Positions 35,142-46,538 of a stretch of DNA of 64,000 nt are shown piece after piece. The stretch spans positions 22,293,934-22,357,933 of the forward strand of contig NC_045138.2 in assembly GCF_008831285.2 (NCBI RefSeq), in the 5' to 3' direction. This stretch comes from Nymphaea colorata (lineage: Eukaryota; Streptophyta; Magnoliopsida; Nymphaeales; Nymphaeaceae). The translations under genes were made by a program, and so were the position numbers. Below the pieces are notes generated by a model. The model did not search any database. It saw only the letters and a list, made by a program, of their open reading frames with translations, and was not told where the DNA came from. Position 1 is the first letter of the stretch. Each line of letters begins with the position of its first letter.

Positions 35142-36882
35142 CTCCCCTTCAAGTCAGTTATAGGGATTCATGTGTCATTAAAAGGTTTGGACATCAAGCC
35201 ATTGGTGAAAACATCAACAAATTGTTTTAAGCTCCTGAAAAATGTTCTGGAGGTTTCTCTTTTTTGCACCTTTTCATGAATGTAGTGATAGTTTATCTCC
35301 AAATCTTTTGTTCGTTTGTAGAACATAGAGTTTGTGGCAATGCGGATGGCTGCTTGGTTATCACAATGCATAGAGATAGAATAATAAACTTGAAAACCAA
35401 GTTCATGTAAAAGACATTTAACCCAAATAAGTTCATTAGCAGTAATAGCATAGTACTCTACCTCGGCACTAGGTGTGGAGACTTTATGTTGTTTCTTTAC
35501 ACCAACATATGCACAATATCTTGCTATAGAGTTCCTATTTGAACTTCCAGCCCAATCAACATCTGAATAGCCTATAATCTCAGTGTTTTTATTGATTTTA
35601 TACCACAAACCTTCTGCAGGATTCCTCTCCAATTATCCTAAGATTCTTTTGATTGTATTCATATGAACCTTTTTCTAGCATGCATATGCCGACTGATAAT
35701 ATTGATAGCGTGAATGGTCTTACGTCAGGTAACAGTTAAATATATTATCTTACAAACCAGCCTTTGGTATGTTGAAATGTCCTTAACTTTCTCACTTTTT
35801 GCTTCATCAAATTTTGCATACGGCTCAATTGGGGTATCAACAAGTTTACTGTCCAACTTTTCAGTTTCTTTAAGCAAGTCAAGCACGTATTTGCGTTAAG
35901 ACAATAATAAGGTTTTTTTGGATGTATATATTTCTTACCCAAATGATAGTGTAAATTTTCAAGATCCTTTATCTCAAATGCATGCTTGAGGAACTGCATG
36001 GTTTTAGAAATAGTGTCCAAATCATTCCCAGTTACAATGATATCATCTACATATACGAGGACAAAATAAGTTTTTCTCCAGGCCGTCTAATAAATAAAGA
36101 ACTATCGTCTTAATTTTTTACGATTTTTTTTACATCCTAAAGCTATAATGAAGTTTTATGCTAGACCCTCGGTGACTGCTTCAATTCATATAAGGATTTT
36201 CTAAGACGACACACAAACTAAGGGCTTCCTTCTTGAGGATGGACAGGAGCTAAGTGCATGTATACTACTTCACTCAGATCTCTCGATAAAAGGATATTCT
36301 TTACATCTTAGTGGAATAAAGGACATTCAAAATTACAAACAATATATAGAAGAACTCTTATGATATTCATCTTGGCTACTGGAATGAATGTCTCATTGTA
36401 GTTGAGACAACGCATTTGAGTAGAGCCTTTTACTGCTAATTGAGCTTTTATGTCTTTCATCATTGTTATATTTGGTTTTGTATAACCATTTACAACCCAC
36501 TGCTTTAGTCATCTAGCAACATTGTAATATTCCATGTGTAGTTCGTATGGAGAACAACAAACTTTTCCTCCCTTGCACAAGCCCACACATGTTGTTGTTC
36601 GGTCTCTTGGTATGTAGAAGAGTCAATGTAAGTAATGTGGTGTTTAGGCATGTGGTTGTATCTCAAATAGTTTGCAATATGTACTAGCAGTAAATAATGT
36701 AATCATCAAAGTACCTTGGATATGGAACAACCCATTCGGACCTTCACGCCATAGTCTCTATCGGTTCCTCATTACTTGGTTCACTGAATTGGTATATAGG
36801 TATGACAGGCATGTCTTCATTCTCTCCATTAGCGGTTATCATAGATACAGTGACATCAATGTCTTTATAGTCACCCCTTGAT

Positions 36883-37090
36883 AGCATCACGACACCCATT
36901 GAGCTTAGCTCCCAATGTCTGTCATCGTTCTTGCATTAAAAAAATAATTGCAACGTATCAAAAATAATATCTTGAGAGACATTTATGGTATCACAACACC
37001 CATTGAGCTTGTCTCCCCCTGTCATGACATCATTCTTGCATTGAAAAAATGGTTGTAACTCATAACAAATAATATCTCAAGAGACAACAA
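36883..37090. repeat. Tandem duplication inside copia-B, about 104 bp unit
   Basis: TCACGACACCCATTGAGCTT (36887 on) and TCACAACACCCATTGAGCTT (36991 on) open two copies that both continue to TTCTTGCATTRAAAAAAT and AATATCTYRAGAGACA. The unit is not a multiple of three and lies between the integrase and reverse transcriptase regions, so it adds a frameshift to an already decayed element. Confidence 0.85.
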
Positions 37091-37695
37091 ATCGTTAGGA
37101 ACTAACATCATAGCAAGGACATCCCTTTTTAGAACAAGAATAACTTAAGGATCTACACTTTGTGGCTTTAGGACTGAGCTTGTCGATGCTCTATTATTGA
37201 CATAAACTATGCATCCAGATATCCTAACGTGACCAACTTTAATTTTCCTGTTTAGGAGAATCTCAAGAGGAGCTATACCATTTAAATGCTTAGATGGAGT
37301 TCTATTAGTTATATAGCAAGCAGTCATCAATGTATCACTCCAGAAATCCCTTGGCATGTTCATTTGAAAAAGAAGTGCACAAGTGGTCACAAGCAAATGA
37401 CTGTTTTTACGTTCTGTAACACCATTCTATTGAGGAGTACTAACACAAGTACATTGGTGGTGTATTGTGTGTTTCTTTTCAAATTGATCAAAACAAAGAC
37501 TAAATTATAATCCATTGTAAGATCTAAATATCTTGATCTGAGCTTCAAATTGAGTTTCCACTAGCTTGTAAAATTCTCTACACTTAAAAAAGACTTCATC
37601 TTTAGTTTTCAACAAGTAAATCAACATAGTTTCAGAGAAATCGTCAATTAGTGAAACATAGTATAGTAATATAGTATAAGAGTCCACGGGAGCAG

Positions 37696-38008
37696 TGTTA
37701 GGAACAACACACAAAACTCTCATCTCGCACTCTCAAGAGGGGGATAAAAGCAACAAGGAAGAATACAAAGATTTACGTGGTTCAGAGTAATAATCTCTTA
37801 TGTCCACGGTCGCACAGATCTTTCACTATTCACTTTCAGATGAACACAGACACTCTTAGAGAGAAGACCAAAAAAGAAACTGCGGCCCCCCTCACAACAT
37901 AAGGATTAGGGCAAACCCGCATTTGTACAAAATGACATAAATGCTCTTACATAAGGATCCACGGTATTGCATGAGTGTCCAGTATGAATCAAGTTCCATA
38001 CACCAACA
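37696..38008 (-). mobile_element. Solo LTR inserted in copia-B integrase, TSD AGCAG
   Basis: A 313-bp stretch starts TGTTGGTGTATGGAAC and ends TTGTTCCTAACA on the minus strand. It is flanked by AGCAG on both sides (37691-37695 and 38009-38013), a perfect 5-bp target duplication. The integrase reading frame reaches the sequence for FESFHSYVWGPA on one side and resumes as PVDSYTILLYYVSLIDDFSE on the other, as expected if only the LTR and one 5-mer were added. It has no internal region. Its sequence differs from the LTRs of copia-B and copia-C, so its parent is a fourth family. Confidence 0.9.
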
Positions 38009-39679
38009 AGCAGGCCCCACACATAAGAGTGAAATGATTCAAATGGAGCATGAGCATTAAAATCAGATTTATAGAAAAGGCAGTCTAGTAATCTTTGCAA
38101 GTTTCATGAATACTAAAATCAAAACAAAGATTTGACATAAATTTATTTAATGCATGCCTAGAGAGGTGACCCATTCTTTTGTGCTAAAGAGCTCCTCCTT
38201 GTCCGTCCTAGCCATCATCATGGCAGCTTTATTCTTCATCACAGAGACAATGCTGTAGATGACTGTCATCAGTCATCTTGGCTGTCGCAAGATCCTGAAT
38301 GATCACATTAGTTGGAGTGAAAATAACTTGACATTGCATGTCATGAGTCAACCTTGACACTGACATCAGACTAGATGAGAGATCCGGCATACCAAGGACT
38401 TTAACTCTATGGCTAGAATTTAACAGAGGCATTTCACCAACTCTCTTAACATGCATAGATGATCCATTAGCAACAGTGACAAAATTACAAGTGGAATAAC
38501 AAGAATAATTTTCTAAAAATTGTCTCTACTCATAACCATATGCTCACTATAGTGTTGGAATCCACAACCCGAAAAATCGGAAGGTGGCATACCTTTATTG
38601 CTGGATTATATGTTCAAAATTGTTAACGTGGCAACAACATCATGCATACCTCGCTTTCCCTTAACTCGCTGTAGCAATCCATTTAATGTTTCTAATAGAA
38701 TTGGTATTTCAGGAGACTCACTATGACTATGAGTAGCAGCTATCTTGGGCATTAATGTAGGCTTGCCCTTTTCTGCCTTATTCATATTTGACGGCTTCCC
38801 ATAGATGCCCCAATATTGTTGACGCGTGTGTCCCTGTTTCTTACAATGGGTGTAGAAGCACTTGGGATGAGCTCTCCCTTTGTTGATATCTCCTCCTTCG
38901 TTCATGGCATAAAATGCAACTTTCTCACTAGGTTCAATATCAAAATGGGTTGTTCAGACTTGAGAGGTTCATGACCTTTTTGCTGGATTCCACTCTCATT
39001 AACATGGAAAAACAATAGATAATGATGGTGACTCATGGAACATGAGAATCTGACTCCCAGTTGTTTCATATTCAGGCCCAAGAATAGCAAGCTATTCAAA
39101 TGTTTTTTGTTGCTCACAAACTCTCCTTCTAAATCTTAGATTTTTAGATATATTAACAACATAACAGAGTCCATCCCACATACCTTGCATCGCACCCGGT
39201 GTTCACCGAAGGACTGATTTTCTTTCTTAGAGTTTCTGAGACTTTGAGATAGATGAAAAGTACGGGCTGTGATGTTTTTCTCGTGTATAGATCCTTACAT
39301 TTCTTCCAAATCTGAGCTGCCATTTCAACAAAGAAAAGACCTTGGGAGATCTTTGGTTCCATTGAATTATTCAGCCATGAAATAATTATTAGATAATTAT
39401 TTGAACAACATTCTTTGTGTGTTGAGCCTTTCTCACTGGGCATTGGGAGATCACTTGTCACATATTCTAGCTTGGATCTGCCACTGAGATAGAGAATTGC
39501 TGACCTAGAACAAAACAAATAATTTGGTACATTTAAAAGCACAGGTGTGATCTTATTTACTGGATTTGTTTGCTCCTCCATGGCAATCTTCTCCACGATG
39601 CTAATCGGTTCTGCCATTGCAGAGAGTAGCAAGCTCCAGAAGAAATGGGATACATTTGTGCCTTATAGCTCTGATACGA

Positions 39680-39981
39680 TGTTGTGAAGAAGAATAGAGA
39701 AAACTAAAGAAAGAAAACAATAGCACGAAGTAAAGTGGCTCAGCCACAAGGCCTACATCCACGACAAAAGCAACAACTTGCTATTCAGATCTTCCATTCA
39801 ATTAATTCCGTCTCACCTTGTACAATGAATGTAAAAGCAAATGTGATGGATCAACATTGACCACCAAAAAAGGAAAACTTCCAAAGAAAGAAAATATCCC
39901 AAAATAATAGGATACGACAAACCAGGCAACATAAGAGATTTGGAAATCACAAAATCACACCAGAATGACTTTCCTTCAACA
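39680..39981 (-). repeat. copia-B 5' LTR
   Basis: 302 bp, partner of 34832-35141. Its inner edge abuts the primer-binding site. The outer edge borders the resumed gag of copia-A. Confidence 0.9.
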
Positions 39982-40440
39982 AAAAGCAACCATGGGCGAG
40001 GTTGTGGGCCTTTCAATAGTAGTTAACGTCCAAACTACAACGAGTCAACGACCGATTCAACTCTAGTGGTAACATTCAAAGTGGAAATTCTTCTAAGTAG
40101 CATCAAAATCAAGCAGTTGATGGTTTCAACAAGGGCCCCTTGTTCGTTAATTTTGTGTCGCGTTAACCACACAGCTTGTCAATGTATACCTAACGCTTTC
40201 GCCACCTGATCTCTGGTTACAATATCATATTATTTTGCCTAGTACTTGGACACAGGCGCATCCCGCCACATGATTGCCGATTGATGATTCAAACCTAAAG
40301 GCCAAGATGAATATTCTGGTACTTCGAACAAAGTTACGGTTGGCAATAGTGTTGCTTTGACCATCTTTGGGACAAGTAATGTTTAAACGAGAATCCCAAG
40401 TTTAAATCAAAGATGTTCTTTATGTACTGAGCATACATAA

Positions 40441-41150
40441 AACTCTTATTTCCAAAGCCACACGGAAGGTAGATTCAAAATTAGGGTGGCTGGACTAGTT
40501 AAGAGTGAATCTGGGAATTTCCTGTATGCTGAAGCGCGACGGGATGCCTCTTTCAGATCTGAAGGTACTCTGTACTCAGGCCTGATGAGGCGCCATTGTA
40601 GAAAGGGCTAACAATGGAGAGTGGAAAAGACAACTGCTGCAGGTAGGCTGCGGCCTGGTTTGGAGATCAGACCTGCAAGCAGATCAAGCGAACCCGTTGA
40701 GTAGAGTTAAGATTACCCAGCGCCTGAAGCCGTTCACGTTTTGATGAGTGTTCCAGATGTCCAAACTTTAGTTGGAGACCACTTAGTGAAACTGTATCCA
40801 TGAGATAGGTTCCTTTGAACCCCATTTTTTGTTACATACAATCCCAAGGGCCTAACCCCCACGCAGACGTTGTCCGGAAAAATATTACTAAATTAATCAA
40901 CACTTGCATGAGTACGTTCTAACAATTATAGTGAAATCTAGAGAAGCCAATATCAAAATTAGATGATTCTGCATCCACACACACACCAAAAAAAGAAGAA
41001 GGAAAAAACAACAGAAAACAGAAAGATTTAACTACTGTTAACAGTGCTGAAATTCATAGGACGCCAATTACGTGAAACTGCCACTTTTCAAACACATGGT
41101 TAGGAATCAAGTTACAGCATGAGAGCTCAGATCTAACAGCAATACAACAA
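40441..41150. other. Spacer between copia-A remnant and receptor kinase
   Basis: No open frame or repeat is recognised. It probably contains the 3' untranslated region of the minus-strand receptor kinase next to 41150, and otherwise unidentified sequence. A GC-richer part at 40480-40760 resembles no family I know. Confidence 0.5.
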
Positions 41151-43164
41151 CTAGTTGAAAGAAGTTGAGAGAGATGATGACTTCTCAAACGGGGAATATG
41201 GTAGTATTAGGTGATCATCGTTCAGATCACACTCAAGGGCGCCCATTTTATTAGCAACATACTCATCAATGGATGCATCTCCATTCAGGTATTGAACCAC
41301 CTGCATCATGCTTGGCCTTGCTTCTGGTTCTCTTCTAGAGCAAAGCACACCAAGCTTGAGTACCAACTCTGCCTCTTCCATCACATACCTCAAGTCAAGC
41401 CTTGGATCCATAGCACGCAATATCATTCCATTCTTCCAGCAAGCATCTACCCAATCCATTAGTACAACATCTCCTGCTGATCTCGCAAAATCAATAGGCC
41501 GCCTCCCGCAGGCTACTTCAAGAAGCAATACACCAAAGGAGAAGACGTCGGAGCTTGTGGTAGCCTTACCAGTCCATGAAAACTCAGGTGCTATGTACCC
41601 TAGTGTGCCAGCAAGATGAGTGGTGTGGGTGTTGGTCTCATCCTCATAGAGTCTTGCAAGCCCAAAGTCCCCGACCTTGCTGTTCATTTCAGCGTCCAAC
41701 AAGACATTGCTTGCTTTTATGTCTCTGTGTACAATCACCTGATCGCACCCTTCATGCAAATAGAGCAAACCAGAAGCAATGCCCTTGAGAATCTTGAATC
41801 TCTCTTCCCAACTGAGAACTCTCTTCTGATCATGGAAAAGGAAGGTATCTAGGCTGCCATTTACCACGAAATCATACACGAACAGCAGGTCTGCTCCGTG
41901 CCTGCACCACCCTTGCAACTGAACCAAGTTCTTATGCCTCAACCTCCCCAAGCTTGACACCTCTGCCACAAACTCCCTTATTCCCTGTTTTGAACCATTG
42001 GACGCCCTCTTGACTGCTACTTCCACTCTGGTGCTCGGCAGAACTCCCTTATATACGCTACCAAAGCCGCCTCTTCCTAGCAGCTCCTTATCCTGGAAGC
42101 CATTGGTTGCTTTGTACAGCTCCTTATAGGAAAATCTATGAGGGTACTTCAATTCCCATTCTTCTACTCTCTCTGGAGTAAGCTTCCAATTCTTATACAG
42201 CGCGTAACTGCCGATGCATATAACAGTGAGAAGAAAGAGTGCTAATGTCGAAGAGTATGGCAAGAGACGAGATGCCATCTTTTTTCGTGCATGATCAGTC
42301 AATGAGGGGAGTCGTGAGAGATCCAGAGGTGGAGCTTCTCTGTTGATTGCGAAACTCCACGCTAAGATATAGTGTTCGCTTTGAAGCGTGATTGTGCTCG
42401 AAGAGAATCCAACATACATAGATTCTTTAAGAACTGGGAACAGATCGACATTATACGTTATTAAGGATCGGTTAGGCTTCAGAGGATGTGTTAAGGGAGC
42501 GATGGTGATGCTGACCGATCTTTTGCTGCCATCATAATCTATCCAGCTCTGAATAGGGTCGCCACTTTGCAATTCGATCCGCCTTTTGATGTTTCATTGA
42601 TGTAGTAAGCTGCAGTTTCAAAGACATTGGAGACTATGCTATTGATGTCAACACCAACATGATTGTTATCAATGTCCTGCTCCCCACGTCCACGAGAAGT
42701 ATCGAATTCCACCGCAAAGATATGTTTTGGGATTTCCCATCGTTATCCTTGTTGAAGAGGCCTAGATTGTTTCCGGCGGCAGCATTTGGTAGTTCAGGAG
42801 ATGGAGAAATTGTGAAAGCAAGACCACAACAACCACATTGTGAGCAGTTCGAAACAATTTGGAAAACGAATTGTGTACTGAAGGAAAAGACTTTTCCCGA
42901 AGAAGATGGGTTGATGAATTGAAAAGTATGAGGATAGAAAGCATGAACCTTGTAACCCTTTGTGGATTCTGATTTGTTGGTCAGTGGCAGAGCTCCTTCG
43001 GCGTTGATCACTGAAGAATCGGTTAAATGAAGGTTGCATTCACGAAAGCCATCGCAGATGAAGGAGTTTCTATCCGAAGTTGCAAGCACGGAGACGGAGA
43101 GAACAGCGTGCAGAATAAGCAGATTGGTGCTGAAGAACCGAGTTCCAATCGAGCCTGCCATCAA
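41151..43164 (-). pseudogene. L-type lectin receptor-like kinase, lectin half frameshifted
   Basis: The gene is intronless, as is usual for the family. The 5' frame (43164 to about 42735) starts MMAGSIGTRFFSTNLLILH, a likely signal peptide, and covers the first half of a legume-lectin domain. The frame then shifts near 42725-42738 to one reading HIFAVEFDT and DIDNNHVGVDIN, and shifts again near 42582-42590 into the 41151-42572 frame. That frame holds LQSGDPIQSWIDYD, a transmembrane segment (residues 105-125 of its 473) and a full kinase: GRGGFGSVYKG (166-176), catalytic Lys in VAVKRAS, HRD (282-284), DFG (302-304) and YIAPE. Members sit in the plasma membrane, sense extracellular signals through the lectin domain and phosphorylate Ser/Thr. 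The kinase looks intact, so the break is recent or a sequencing error. The lectin motif usually read as GHGLAF is CCGLAF here. Confidence 0.88.
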
Positions 43165-43264
43165 AGAAAAGCCTCACAAGAACTTGAATCTTGTAAGCTT
43201 GTTTCACATGAGCTACAGCTGCTTCCTTTGATCTCAAAAGCAGGAGAGCACTAAATCGTAAAGC

Positions 43265-43274
43265 AAAATATATA
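43265..43274 (-). promoter_or_regulatory. Candidate TATA box of the receptor kinase
   Basis: The minus strand reads TATATATTTT about 100 bp upstream of the ATG at 43164, a normal distance for a plant core promoter with a short leader. No other promoter element was resolved. Confidence 0.4.
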
Positions 43275-44646
43275 GTTGAAGCCATTGTCGGCAACTGTCA
43301 ATAATAAGTGATGCAACCAGCAATTAAAACAAAACATGATTAAAATATGTGAATATCAAAATTTCACATTTTTTTTCATATTTAAGCTTTGTTATTTAAC
43401 TTAATTTTAACAGTCGGAAAGTTAATCTTTCAAGAAATAAAAGGTTGTTTTTTTATTATCTTATAAAACCATTACAAAAATTCGATGGTAACTCGAACAT
43501 TTATCCCTACAACTATAACAATCAGGTTTCTTGTTGATTTGTTCTTCAATACTTTGCTTTGCCGCGGTAGAAACAAAGCCTTCAATGGATGGATCCACAG
43601 CAAGCCCATGCGCGACTTGGTCAACACGATCAATAACTGCGTTTCGATCGAATTGGTTGCCTGCAAATGGTGGGCCCAGTCGTCTTCGACAACGCTATAA
43701 CTACGTCCACAGATGGGTTGTCTACTGAATCATACGTTAAAACCACATTAACTCCTTTCACCTGTGGGGGGGTTGGGATCTAAAACCTGGTATCTTACGG
43801 GATGGGCGACTGCGGGAGCTTCAGCTTTGTCGAACTGTTACCGATGAAATACTTATTCTGCTTGCCCAAAAAAATAATCAGCTGGTAATTTTTACCTGTA
43901 AGTGCTCATATATATCTGTAAAAATAATGAGATGAACTGATCAGAATTTTACATTACCTTTCTTATACTTTTAAAATCTTAATTAGTTTAAAGTAATTTT
44001 TATCTTTAAAATAAGTATGGAAACAAATGCTAAATAGGAATCGGGTGGTAGGGGCCAGCCATGGCCCCCCTTAAGTTTTGAGAAAATAAAATTTTGTATC
44101 ATTTGACTCGTGTAAGATCTTGAAAAATGCATTTTAGCCCTAATTTTTTTTTTTTGGAGAAGTATAAGTTGCACACGTCAAGCAAAATTTCTAGATAAGA
44201 CTGCCCTTTATACTGAACGGGGTATTCTGGTCATTGAGCCCTCAAACGCCCTTTATACTAACTAGCTTATCTAGCCAATCTTCGCCCTAGCTAGCTAGAA
44301 CCTGACCTACTTTGCATATATTGCGTGCACCTGCCCCTTTGGTTGCATATCCTTCACCTTCGAAAAAAATAATTTACCATTGCATTGCAAATGATCGAGG
44401 TTCAGGAACCCGAGGGGGGAGTGAGAATGGTTAAGCTATTTACCTTCAAGTCTTGGTGAGTCATTTATATGTATATTTTACACATGGATCCAATTTGTTA
44501 CATAAATGCATGGCGATGTTGCCGTGCATAGATAGGACAGCTCAACTACATTTGGTCCAGCCACGATTAATGGTAGACCGTAGACGTTAATTTTCTTGCT
44601 CGAAATTTCCTTGTCTTCACCAGACTTGACAATGAACTCTAGCTAC

Positions 44647-44651
<5 letters not shown>

Positions 44652-44690
<39 letters not shown>
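44652..44690. repeat. Microsatellite (GA)n
   Basis: About 19 uninterrupted GA repeats. Confidence 0.97.
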
Positions 44691-44692
<2 letters not shown>

Positions 44693-45075
44693 TGACAACC
44701 CTGTCCCAAAACCACTAAATAACACCACGTAGGTCGACTCTTAGTGTTATCAGTGCTATTAGGAGAGTAGCAGCAATGTGAATCCAATAAGAGATGTACC
44801 CAATATGCGCTTCGTGCTCGACCCGCTAAGCTATATCCTTTTTGAGAGAGAGAGAGTGTGTAAAGAGCTGTGCCAATGGTTATAATAAAATTAATGAGGT
44901 AAGCAGGATATCAAAGCAAAAGAAAAAAGGGCAAAACAGAGATAAATGAAGGCCTTAATCATTTGGAGGTCACGTTGACTTTTATATTTGCTCATAGAAA
45001 AGAATCTCTCACATAAAAAATGGATAATAAATTCTGTTATGATTGAATGTTCAGTGATTGGCTGGTTCTTTCAGA

Positions 45076-45361
45076 TAGGGCTGCACAACGAGGTGAGCCA
45101 GCTCCAACTTACTCGAACTCTTTCGTCAAAACTCTGATCTCGCGTCTAAATGTATGTTTGAAATGTTAAACGAGTCGAGTTTGAATTGTCAGAACTAGAC
45201 TTGTTTAAACTTAACTCGGTTCAACTACACAATAAATGTTGAACTATAATGAAAAAGATAGATAAACAAGTAGCAACTAAATGATTTAAACAAGTTAAAA
45301 AAAGAAAAAACAAGTCATGCTTAACATAAAAGAGTTGAGCGAGTTGAGTTTAAGCTCGACA
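45076..45361. mobile_element. Diverged foldback element, TAGGG family
   Basis: The left end TAGGGCTGCACAACGAGGTGAG and right-hand words GAGTTGAGCGAGTTGAGTTT and AAGCTCGACA are of the same kind as in the TAGGGGTG elements at 21086 and 25614. The interior is AT-rich. The right terminus is not clear and no target duplication was found. CACTACAGGAAAC, a CACTA-like terminus, begins directly at its right edge (45362). Confidence 0.4.
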
Positions 45362-45785
45362 CACTACAGGAAACAAGAGATTTAATGGAAATGTATTATG
45401 TATAGTCATTGATTAATCAGATGTTTTAGCAAAAATGGCAGTAAATTTTGCAACAAAAATATAGTAAGATGAGTATGAAAATGTGAATCTTTTGATGTAA
45501 TCCGCAGAAAGGAAATCACTTTATGCTTTCATGCTTGTGGAATTAAGAATATAGGCATTTGCATCAGGTAAGGTGCTCGTTGTTGTTTTTGTGGTGAAAA
45601 TAGTTGAAAACTTAGAAATGGCTTGTCATGGAAAAGATCCTGATAGGTATGTAAGTCGACCATGAAAATACAACACTTGGAAATGAATTGTTTATCATAG
45701 GAACCAACATTCTAGACTTTTGTCACCTATAAGTACAATGGAGTTTTATTTGGTCATAATTGTGTATTTCTGGTTATGGCAGGTT

Positions 45786-45819
<34 letters not shown>

Positions 45820-46538
45820 CCTCTATCTCAATCCTTTAGGTGCTCTCTCTCTCTCTCTCTCTCTTTGTCCACCACTCCTCTCCCTGTCCACCGCTCTCGC
45901 TCGCAGCAGGTCTTCGTCTACGCAACACACAACCATCTCAGTGGCTTCTCTTCCTCAGCATCCACTCTCCTGAGTGATCTTCCCATGTGTGATATTGAGG
46001 GGCGAGAGCAGTCTCTCTGTCTCTCGATCTTCCCGTCCACTCTCCAGAAACTTTTCGCTCTCTCTGTCTCTCGGTCTTTCGTCCACACGCGGAGTGAGGT
46101 TGGGCAAGCGGGAAGGCGGAGCAGAGCCACCAGAAAAGGGAGACAGACGAGGCCGCCCCTGTCTCGTCGCCACCATGCTCGCCCTCAGCAGGGTCATTCG
46201 GGCGCTTCCCGCCTGTTCAGCGCTCTGAGCAGCACTCGACCAGCATCCTCCCGCACACCCGACTGGCATCCTCCCGCACCCCCCTTGGCACCCTGAGCAG
46301 CTCCTCTCCCCGAGCAAGACCGGCGCCCTCCCGCACCCCCTTGCCACCCAGCGCTGCTCCTCTCCACGCGCAATGCAGCTCCCCTTTCCCTCTTTGTCGC
46401 TTGGGGCGTGCTGGAGCTGTGGGTCGTCTCTCCCTATGCCTAGAGTGAGCTGCGCAGTACCTGTTTGTTGGATCGCCTGTGAGAAACAGGCCCTTTTTCG
46501 GTGCGTAGCCCGTTTTACTCTTGCATGTGGGTGGTGTC

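Larger units (their letters stand above)
34832..39981 (-). mobile_element. Full-length Ty1/copia element (copia-B), minus strand, decayed
   Basis: LTRs at 34832-35141 (3') and 39680-39981 (5') each begin TGTTGAAGGAAAGTC and end CACAACA on the minus strand. The primer site reads TCGTATCAGAGC next to the 5' LTR, and a purine tract TTGAAGGGGAG abuts the 3' LTR. Minus-strand order: gag (39632-38900, with a relic knuckle CFYTHCKKQGHTRQQYW), gag-pre-integrase (38456-38229), integrase (38100-37145, with VWG and LIDDFSETMLIYLLKTKDE), reverse transcriptase (about 36480-35745, with NYNETFIPVAKM and VRNIYIQKN-type remnants) and RNase H (35632-35168, with YSDVDWAGSSNRNSIARY and CDNQAAIRIATNS). Many stops and frameshifts make it non-functional. 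A solo LTR interrupts integrase. The flanking 5-mers AACAA and AAAAG agree at only 3 of 5 positions, so the target duplication has decayed. Confidence 0.9.
33990..40440 (+). mobile_element. Outer Ty1/copia element (copia-A), split by a later insertion
   Basis: A primer-binding site TGGTATTAGAGCC (34097-34109) follows an LTR-like end whose R/U5 contains AAGAAGTGGACGTAGGC. Gag is read in pieces: LDQTNYRFWQSKIEL (34244 on), then NKDLVFYTLNGFPKQYESFI (34640 on). The element stops at 34831, where copia-B is inserted, and resumes at 39982. There a zinc-knuckle relic (residues resembling CRVNHTACQC) and a protease motif LDTGASRHMIAD (about 40246-40281) follow in the expected order. Similarity fades after the sequence encoding LNQRCSLCT near 40425. 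Stops and frameshifts are present throughout. No integrase, RT or 3' LTR is seen, so it is truncated as well as interrupted. The 5' LTR start could not be fixed. Confidence 0.75.
43300..45780. other. Intergenic between receptor kinase and LINE
   Basis: No gene is supported. A GC-richer patch at 43490-43860 has short overlapping frames on both strands with no recognised family. A GA microsatellite (44652-44690) and a diverged TAGGG-type foldback element (45076-45361) are present. The rest is AT-rich and unassigned. Confidence 0.5.

Noticed and set aside
45955-46347. 130-residue minus-strand frame in GC-rich DNA
   Set aside because: It is a shadow frame opposite the LINE-A 5' region; GC-rich sequence gives long chance frames.
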